Shown: piece after piece, positions 1 through 4,766 of the stretch
Layout: each line of letters opens with the position of its first letter
Position numbering within the stretch: position 1 is the stretch's first letter
Assembly: GCA_012519125.1 (NCBI GenBank)
Contig: JAAYQY010000130.1
Location: forward strand, 1 to 5,863
Direction of reading: 5' to 3'
From: Spirochaetales bacterium
GTDB taxonomy: Bacteria; Spirochaetota; Spirochaetia; Sphaerochaetales; Sphaerochaetaceae
Length of the DNA stretch: 5,863 nt
Made by a program: the position numbers and the translations under genes
The notes under the pieces: model-generated
The model's database searches: none
Told to the model about the DNA's origin: nothing
What the model saw: only the letters and a program-made list of their open reading frames with translations

Positions 1-1170
1 GACAGTTCAATCAAAATTCCGGTTCAACTTCCTGATGGTAAAAAGCAACTTGATCATGGGGAAGAAATTACCCTCGAGCTCATCATTGCAGGCATGCTGA
101 AGATCCTTGCCTACCAGGGCGACCATCCACATCTCTCCTATTACCGCTCTTTTGTGCTTGCAGTTCAGCCGGATGCTCCGCAGGAGCTCAATATGGCTGC
201 CATTGCACAAGAACAGAAGCAAAACTATGAATTTGCCGAGGAGCTCTTCCTCGTCGTTTCAAGGCTTGCTCCCCAGGGAGCTTCCTATGTAAATCTTGCC
301 ACGCTGTACAGTCGAATGGCTGCCCAAGACAACAGCAAAGGTGAACGGTACGACCACTTCCAGCAGAAAGCGCTCCAAACACTCAAGGAGGGCCTTGAAG
401 TGGTTGGTGATGATGAGCAGTTGCTTCGCGAGATTGGATTCTTCCATCTCTACCAAGGCAATGTGGAAATCGCCAAAGAGTATCTGGACCGTTATCTTGA
501 AGAGGCTCCTGCAGGAGAGACAAAGAACCATGTTCAGAAGATTTTGAATGATATCAATGCCAAGCTCAACGACGACCAGAGACTGATGCAGGCTTACGAT
601 GCCATCCAGATGAACAAGGAAGACGAAGCACTTGACCTCCTGTCTGCCTATCTTGAGCACAACAGTGAGGTGTGGAACGCACACTTCCTCAAGGGCTGGG
701 CCCTTCGCAGGCTCTCCCGCTTCCAAGAGGCAGAAGAGGCCTTCCTTGCAGCTTTGGCGAAAAGCAAAGGCAACAGCGATATCTACAATGAGCTTGCAAT
801 CTGCAATCTTGAGACAGGCAAGGCTGAACTTGCCAAAACCTATCTGAATACCGCAGTTGATCTTGATGGGGAGAACCTTACCCTGATCAGCAACCTTGCC
901 TACCTCCATCTCAAGGATGGGGAACTGGATGAGGCACGCGAGTTTTTGGAGCTTGCACGCAATCTCGATCCAAATGATCCCGTCATTCATCAGTTGATCG
1001 CGGATTATGAGAGAGAGAGCGGAGAAAAGATCTCCTTCCCCGTTGTCCAGGAGTTTGTAGATACTGCTGAGGTCATCAGTGCCGAGAAACGGGAAAAACC
1101 GTTCGCTGTTCCTGGAAAGGAAGAGACCGATGACATCCATGCAGAATTTACTGAAGAGGAACCATTTTGA
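1..1170 (+). CDS. TPR-repeat protein, 5' end outside the window
   Basis: The reading frame is open from base 1 to the TGA at 1168-1170, giving 389 visible residues. The first ATG in this frame (94) is probably internal: it has no Shine-Dalgarno sequence, and the 31 codons before it read as normal protein (SSIKIPVQLPDGKK, then EEITLELIIAG). The protein is mostly alpha-helical tetratricopeptide repeats. In visible-residue numbers I see units near 62-93, 95-136, 139-171, 197-223, 224-257, 258-291 and 292-325. The last three are the clearest, with the usual small/aromatic pattern (WNAHFLKGWALRRL, IYNELAICNLETGK, LISNLAYLHLKDGE, ending ARNLDPNDP). The last ~40 residues are charged, acidic and probably disordered. 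No signal peptide or membrane segment is visible, but the true N-terminus is missing. TPR domains bind other proteins, and the partner is unknown. The gene heads the tsaE-tsaB-trxB unit and overlaps tsaE by one base. The fold call is firm; no function can be assigned. Confidence 0.88.
   Translation, partial: DSSIKIPVQLPDGKKQLDHGEEITLELIIAGMLKILAYQGDHPHLSYYRSFVLAVQPDAPQELNMAAIAQEQKQNYEFAEELFLVVSRLAPQGASYVNLATLYSRMAAQDNSKGERYDHFQQKALQTLKEGLEVVGDDEQLLREIGFFHLYQGNVEIAKEYLDRYLEEAPAGETKNHVQKILNDINAKLNDDQRLMQAYDAIQMNKEDEALDLLSAYLEHNSEVWNAHFLKGWALRRLSRFQEAEEAFLAALAKSKGNSDIYNELAICNLETGKAELAKTYLNTAVDLDGENLTLISNLAYLHLKDGELDEAREFLELARNLDPNDPVIHQLIADYERESGEKISFPVVQEFVDTAEVISAEKREKPFAVPGKEETDDIHAEFTEEEPF
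1156..1160 (+). promoter_or_regulatory. Ribosome binding site of tsaE
   Basis: GAGGA lies inside the end of the TPR gene, 9 nt before the ATG at 1170 and 6 nt before an in-frame TTG at 1167. Either start is possible by spacing. ATG is favoured as the stronger codon and because it forms the common TGATG stop/start overlap. Confidence 0.6.
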
Positions 1171-1589
1171 TGGTGCTCACCAGCCACTCTGAAGAAGAAA
1201 CCCGAAAAATCGGGTACAGGCTGGGCATGGTGTGCAAACCAGGAAGCGTGGTTTCTCTCAGAGGCAGTCTCGGCTCCGGCAAGACTGTGTTCGCCAAAGG
1301 TTTGGCCCAAGCACTGTGTATTGCAGAGCCGATCGTAAGCCCTACCTTCACCCTGATCCAAGAGTATGAAGGTTCCCTCCCCCTCTTTCACATGGATCTC
1401 TACCGCATCAGCTCGGTAGAAGAGTTTGAAATGATTGGCGGGGAAGAGTTTCTCTATGGCGATGGGGTAACGCTGGTTGAGTGGAGCGAAAAGATTGCCG
1501 AGTTGCTTCCCGATACGACAATTTTTGTTGATATTAGGATTATGCCGAATCAAGACCGAACCATCAGTATAGAGGGGATTGCACTATGA
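1170..1589 (+). CDS. tsaE: tRNA t6A37 biosynthesis ATPase TsaE
   Basis: TsaE is the small P-loop ATPase that works with TsaB and TsaD in the cytoplasm to transfer the threonylcarbamoyl group onto A37 of ANN-decoding tRNAs; its ATPase activity is thought to reset the complex. The 139-residue product has the family's usual length. Visible marks are the Walker A loop GSLGSGKT (residues 32-39), SPTFTLIQEY (57-66), HMDLYRI with the metal-binding Asp76 (74-80), and VEWSEKI with the conserved Glu104-Trp105. No key residue is missing. The ATG at 1170 shares its A with the TGA of the TPR gene; a TTG at 1167 would add one residue. The end overlaps tsaB as ATGA, so the two are probably translated together, which fits their shared complex. 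The TsaE assignment is secure. TsaD is not in the window. Confidence 0.96.
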   Translation: MVLTSHSEEETRKIGYRLGMVCKPGSVVSLRGSLGSGKTVFAKGLAQALCIAEPIVSPTFTLIQEYEGSLPLFHMDLYRISSVEEFEMIGGEEFLYGDGVTLVEWSEKIAELLPDTTIFVDIRIMPNQDRTISIEGIAL

Positions 1590-2296
1590 ACATCCTCTCC
1601 TGTGATACAGCAACCGATGTGATGCACCTTTGCTATGCACGACTGGAAGAGGGAAAGAAACCCTACTTCGATGTCGAAGCCGCACGTCTGGGCAATCAGC
1701 ATTCAGAATTGCTGATGCCCAGGATACTTGAGCTTTGCCGACGTAACTCCATCAAGATCAAGGATCTCAACCTCTTGGTATGCACCAATGGGCCTGGATC
1801 CTTCACCGGCTTGCGTATTGCCATGAGTACACTCAAAGGACTTAGTCTTGCTTCAGGCATTCCCATGGTGTCTGTCCCCACGTTGGATGCATACCATGCA
1901 TGCGTCAGCTACTACCCAGGACCAATACTGGTTGTCATGGATGCGAAGAAAAAGCGTTTTTACGCAGCACTGTTCCTTGATGGCCAGCGGGTGACTGAAG
2001 ACCTTGATGCAACAAGCGAGCAGATTCAGGCTCTGCTGGAAAACCACGGCAACGTGCTGGTGGCAGGAAGTGATGGCGTTCTTTTGCAAGAGCGACTTCC
2101 CCAACTCGGGCACAAACTTGTGGTGCCGGCCCTACAGTTTCTGGATCTATCCCTCACCCTCTGCTCCTTGGGCCTAGCCAAGTACAGGAAGGATGGAGCG
2201 GATTTACCTACCCAAGGTCCAGTTTATGTACGAAAGAGCGACGCAGAGATCGCATTACTCGAAACCATACGTTCACTGGAGGAAACACATGATTGA
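1586..2296 (+). CDS. tsaB: tRNA t6A37 biosynthesis protein TsaB
   Basis: TsaB is the ASKHA-fold partner of TsaD, the catalytic subunit of the t6A complex. It is a pseudo-enzyme that scaffolds TsaD and recruits TsaE. The 236-residue product matches the family length. Diagnostic stretches are MNILSCDTAT at the N-terminus (strand 1), GNQHSELLMPRI (36-47), NGPGSFTGLRIAMSTLKGL (68-86), SVPTLDA (96-102), VVMDAKKKRFYAALF (117-131) and the C-terminal PVYVRKSDAE (212-221). The QHSE plus GPGSFTGLR pair distinguishes it from TsaD, which carries metal-binding histidines not seen here. The ATG overlaps the tsaE stop (ATGA), with the Shine-Dalgarno GAGGGG at 1572-1577, 8 nt upstream. The 3' end overlaps trxB by 8 nt. 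The gene is complete and intact. Confidence 0.97.
   Translation: MNILSCDTATDVMHLCYARLEEGKKPYFDVEAARLGNQHSELLMPRILELCRRNSIKIKDLNLLVCTNGPGSFTGLRIAMSTLKGLSLASGIPMVSVPTLDAYHACVSYYPGPILVVMDAKKKRFYAALFLDGQRVTEDLDATSEQIQALLENHGNVLVAGSDGVLLQERLPQLGHKLVVPALQFLDLSLTLCSLGLAKYRKDGADLPTQGPVYVRKSDAEIALLETIRSLEETHD
2278..2282 (+). promoter_or_regulatory. Ribosome binding site fixing the trxB start
   Basis: GGAGG sits 6 nt before the ATG at 2289, inside the last codons of tsaB. It rules in 2289 over an in-frame ATG at 2193, which would add 32 residues unlike any TrxB N-terminus and overlap tsaB by about 100 nt. Confidence 0.85.
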
Positions 2297-3227
2297 ACAA
2301 GATGTCCTGATCATTGGGTCAGGGGTTGCAGGAATGTCTGCTGCTCAGTATGCAGCACGTGCTGGTCGCTCGGTTACTTTGCTTGAGTCCATCGCTCCTG
2401 GTGGCCAGACCATGTACATCGATATGATCGAAAACTATCCTGGCTTCGACCAACCGATCAGCGGATATGAGATCGGCATGAAATTCCACGCTCAGGCAGA
2501 GCAGTTCGGAGCTAAGCTTGTCTATGCAACCGTGAACAGCCTGAAGAAGGAAGGGGATGATTTTCTCGCTGAGACTGCTGACGGAGAGACCTACAAGGCA
2601 AAAGCCGTCATCTTTGCAACCGGCGCAAAACACCGCCATCTAGGGGTAGAGGGTGAAGAGCAGTACAACGGCAAGGGAGTATCCTACTGCGGAACCTGCG
2701 ACGGCCCCTTCTTCAAGGGCAAGAAAATTCTGGTGGTTGGCGGCGGTGACACAGCCCTCACCGATGCCATCTATCTCTCAAAGCTCAGTGAACACATCAC
2801 CATCATTCACCGCAAGGACCGGTTCCGCGCCCAGGACAACCTGGTAGAACAAGTGAATCGCAACAAGAACATCGAACTTGTCTTGAAGCACACCGCCACC
2901 GAAATCAAGGGTGATGGGAAAAAGGTGACCTCGGTCATGCTCAAGGACTTGGAAAAGAACGAGGAGTATGAACGGGAGTTTGATGCGGTGTTCATCTTTG
3001 TCGGAATGCTCCCCCAGACAGACTTGCTGGACAAGAGTGTGCTCGATGAGAGTGGATACGTCATCACCAACGAACGGATGGAGACATCCATCGCCGGCCT
3101 GTATGCAGCAGGAGATGTACGCACCACAGTCTTCCGCCAGTTGGTAACCGCGGCAAGTGATGGAGCCATCGCAGCCCATTGTGCCAGCGAATACATTGAC
3201 GAGCTTGAAGGCAATGCATACCGCTAA
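2289..3227 (+). CDS. trxB: Thioredoxin-disulfide reductase (NADPH)
   Basis: This cytoplasmic flavoenzyme passes electrons from NADPH through FAD and a redox-active disulfide to thioredoxin, which then serves ribonucleotide reductase, peroxidases and protein repair. The product is 312 residues, the standard low-molecular-weight TrxB length. The FAD-binding GSGVAG is at residues 10-15 and APGGQ at 36-40. The active-site CxxC (CGTCDG, Cys134 and Cys137) precedes the NADPH-binding loop GGGDTA (151-156) and HRKDRFRA (174-181). The second FAD motif is YAAGDV (272-277), followed by RQLVTAASDGAIAA (283-296). Two mild deviations from the commonest form are CGTC for CATC, and Lys176 where HRR is usual. 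Both are conservative, so an active NADPH enzyme is expected. The gene starts within the 3' end of tsaB (8-nt overlap) and is followed by a 72-bp gap before glgA. No thioredoxin gene is in view. Confidence 0.97.
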   Translation: MIEQDVLIIGSGVAGMSAAQYAARAGRSVTLLESIAPGGQTMYIDMIENYPGFDQPISGYEIGMKFHAQAEQFGAKLVYATVNSLKKEGDDFLAETADGETYKAKAVIFATGAKHRHLGVEGEEQYNGKGVSYCGTCDGPFFKGKKILVVGGGDTALTDAIYLSKLSEHITIIHRKDRFRAQDNLVEQVNRNKNIELVLKHTATEIKGDGKKVTSVMLKDLEKNEEYEREFDAVFIFVGMLPQTDLLDKSVLDESGYVITNERMETSIAGLYAAGDVRTTVFRQLVTAASDGAIAAHCASEYIDELEGNAYR

Positions 3228-3234
3228 ATAAGGG

Positions 3235-3255
3235 GTGTGAACTTATATATCACAC
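3235..3255. repeat. Inverted repeat GTGTGA-N9-TCACAC upstream of the glgA promoter
   Basis: Perfect 6-bp arms (3235-3240 and 3250-3255) surround an AT-rich 9-nt centre, beginning 8 bp after the trxB stop. The centre lies about 55 bp before the predicted glgA transcription start, a distance typical of activator sites. The arms resemble CRP half-sites, but canonical CRP sites have a 6-nt spacer, so I do not call it one. As RNA it would form a weak, AT-rich hairpin followed by only a short pyrimidine run (ATTTCTCCTT), a poor intrinsic terminator. The repeat is plain in the sequence; its role is unknown. Confidence 0.45.
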
Positions 3256-3263
3256 ATTTCTCC

Positions 3264-3293
3264 TTGACGATGGCAGGTCGTCAGTGTTCTAAT
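3264..3293 (+). promoter_or_regulatory. Sigma70-type promoter of glgA-glgC
   Basis: The -35 box is TTGACG (3264-3269; 5 of 6 matches to TTGACA). An 18-bp spacer leads to the -10 box TCTAAT (3288-3293; 5 of 6 matches to TATAAT), with a TG at 3285-3286 that makes it an extended -10. Counting 7 bases past the -10 puts the transcription start at 3300, the A of the glgA start codon. The position in the only intergenic gap, directly before an operon of different function, supports it. Not shown: actual transcription, and whether read-through from trxB also contributes. Confidence 0.7.
3265..3283. promoter_or_regulatory. Possible operator TGACGA-N7-TCGTCA within the glgA promoter
   Basis: Perfect 6-bp arms (3265-3270 and 3278-3283) flank a 7-nt centre. 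The 19-bp dyad covers five bases of the -35 box and most of the spacer, about -35 to -17 from the predicted start. A dimeric protein bound here would block RNA polymerase, so a repressor site is the natural reading. A MerR-type activator also binds spacer dyads, but usually needs a 19-20 bp spacer and here it is 18. No regulator gene is in the window. Function is inferred from position and symmetry only. Confidence 0.4.
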
Positions 3294-3299
3294 TGAGCC

Positions 3300-4766
3300 A
3301 TGAATATTTGCATGGTATCCAGCGAATCTGTACCCTTTTCCAAATCGGGAGGGCTTGCAGATGTGGTTGGTGCACTCTCGACTGCCCTCGCCTCACTTGG
3401 TGAGGATGTACGGGTGCTCCTTCCTTTCTATGGAAGTGGAGAAAGCACCTCCCTCACTGAGTTGCCATTTACGCTTGAGCTTTCATTGCTCGGCGGGGAT
3501 GAGAGGGTCACCTTCAGTGAGACCAAGCTGAACAAGGTGACCTATTATTTTCTCCATCATTCTTACTTCACCGCTCGCAAGGGCATCTACGGTGATACTT
3601 CGTTCACCCCCTATCCCGATAATCTCAGACGGTTTGCCCTCTTGAACAAGGCCGCGTTGGCTCTTTGCAAGGCCCTGGACTGGGCGCCCGATGTACTGCA
3701 CTGCCATGACTGGACCACTGGTTTCGTTCCGTACTTGCTGAAAACCGAACCAGATCCCTTCTTTGGGAAGACACGGAGCATGATGACCATCCACAACCTC
3801 GCCTACCAAGGCGAATTCTCCCGTCTGGAGCTTCTCGGAACTGATATCATGCCCGAACAGAGGATGTTCAGTGGGGAAAGACCCTCCAAGCGAACCAATA
3901 TGCTCAAAACAGGTCTGGAATTTGCAGACCTGCTGACTACGGTCAGCCCTACCTATGCGAAAGAGATCCAAACCCAAGAGTTTGGATGCAATCTGGAAGG
4001 GTTGCTCGCTGCACGCGCCCAGCAGCTGAGCGGCATCATCAACGGCATCGACTATGAGGAGTGGAATCCCGAAACCGACCCATTTTTGGCCCATCATTTC
4101 AGTGCATCGGACCTTTTGGGCAAAAAGCTGACCAAGGCCGAGATACAACAAGAGTTCTCCCTCGAGGTTGATGACTCCATCCCTCTCTTTGCCATGATCA
4201 GCCGAATCGCCGACCAAAAGGGTTTTGTGGAGCTTCTTGAAGGTTCTCCCTGTGCCTTGGAACGCATGCTTACCGAGAAACGCATGCAGATGATCATAGT
4301 AGGAACCGGCGACCACGCCATGGAGAAGAAGCTTGTGGAGCTGGGGAAGAACCATCCCAATCTTTCGGTGAACATACTGTTCAGCAACCGTGCAGCACAT
4401 TTGCTTGAAGCGGGAGCTGATTTCTTTTTGATGCCGAGCCGCTATGAACCCTGTGGCCTCAACCAGTTGTACAGCCTTCGCTATGGCACGCTTCCTGTTG
4501 CACGGAAAACCGGAGGCCTTGCAGACAGCATCATTGACTTGGATGAGAACCAGAGCGAGGGAACCGGAATCCTCTTTGAACAGATGAGCGGACATGGTAT
4601 ACTGGAAGCAGTGGAACGCTCTCTGAGGTGGTATGAACAAGGACAGCAGTCTATGAATGAGATTCGCACTCGATGTATGAACTGGGATAGCACCTGGCAA
4701 CGCTCAGCTCAGTCGTATCTGGCACTCTATGAATCCAGCATAAGGGGGAATTACGTATGCGTCTGA
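3300..4766 (+). CDS. glgA: Glycogen synthase (ADP-glucose dependent, GT5)
   Basis: GlgA transfers glucose from ADP-glucose to the non-reducing end of an alpha-1,4-glucan. The 488-residue product is full length for the bacterial GT5 family and has the two GT-B Rossmann domains. Visible marks are the ADP-glucose-binding KSGGLADV (15-22), HCHDWTTG (134-141), TIHNLAYQGEF (163-173) and NGIDYEEWNPETD (248-260). In the C-terminal domain, SRIADQKGF (301-309) carries the Arg302 and Lys307 that bind the sugar nucleotide. SRYEPCGLNQLYSLRYGTLP (380-399) follows, with catalytic-region Glu383, and then KTGGLADS (403-410). The ATG at 3300 gives MNICMVSSESVPFSKSGG, exactly the usual GlgA N-terminus. Unlike its neighbours it has no recognisable Shine-Dalgarno sequence, and its promoter predicts transcription beginning at the ATG itself. 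The end overlaps glgC by 10 nt, so the pair forms a glycogen-synthesis operon. Confidence 0.98.
   Translation: MNICMVSSESVPFSKSGGLADVVGALSTALASLGEDVRVLLPFYGSGESTSLTELPFTLELSLLGGDERVTFSETKLNKVTYYFLHHSYFTARKGIYGDTSFTPYPDNLRRFALLNKAALALCKALDWAPDVLHCHDWTTGFVPYLLKTEPDPFFGKTRSMMTIHNLAYQGEFSRLELLGTDIMPEQRMFSGERPSKRTNMLKTGLEFADLLTTVSPTYAKEIQTQEFGCNLEGLLAARAQQLSGIINGIDYEEWNPETDPFLAHHFSASDLLGKKLTKAEIQQEFSLEVDDSIPLFAMISRIADQKGFVELLEGSPCALERMLTEKRMQMIIVGTGDHAMEKKLVELGKNHPNLSVNILFSNRAAHLLEAGADFFLMPSRYEPCGLNQLYSLRYGTLPVARKTGGLADSIIDLDENQSEGTGILFEQMSGHGILEAVERSLRWYEQGQQSMNEIRTRCMNWDSTWQRSAQSYLALYESSIRGNYVCV

Noticed and set aside
94..96. ATG as the start of the TPR protein
   Set aside because: No Shine-Dalgarno sequence precedes it, and the in-frame codons from base 1 are open and protein-like, so the gene begins upstream of the window.
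259..1140. Minus-strand open frame (293 codons) opposite the TPR gene
   Set aside because: Shadow of the TPR reading frame, with a Cys/Leu/Ile-rich composition typical of antisense translation; no start signal seen.
2193..2288. Extended trxB start at ATG 2193
   Set aside because: It would add 32 residues before the canonical FAD-binding N-terminus and overlap tsaB deeply; the ATG at 2289 has a GGAGG at good spacing.
3244..3249. TATATA as an alternative -10 box for glgA
   Set aside because: No acceptable -35 box lies 16-19 bp upstream (the region is the end of trxB) and there is no TG extension; the downstream promoter is much better.
3236..3254. Canonical CRP site TGTGA-N6-TCACA
   Set aside because: The spacer between half-sites is 9 nt, not 6, so it does not fit the known CRP geometry.
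3235..3266. Intrinsic terminator for trxB
   Set aside because: The hairpin has only 6 bp, a 9-nt loop and no proper T-run, so I list it as an inverted repeat and not a terminator.
3483..4700. Long minus-strand open frame (405 codons) opposite glgA
   Set aside because: It mirrors a clear full-length glgA, its translation resembles no protein family I know, and it is explained by codon bias in the sense strand.
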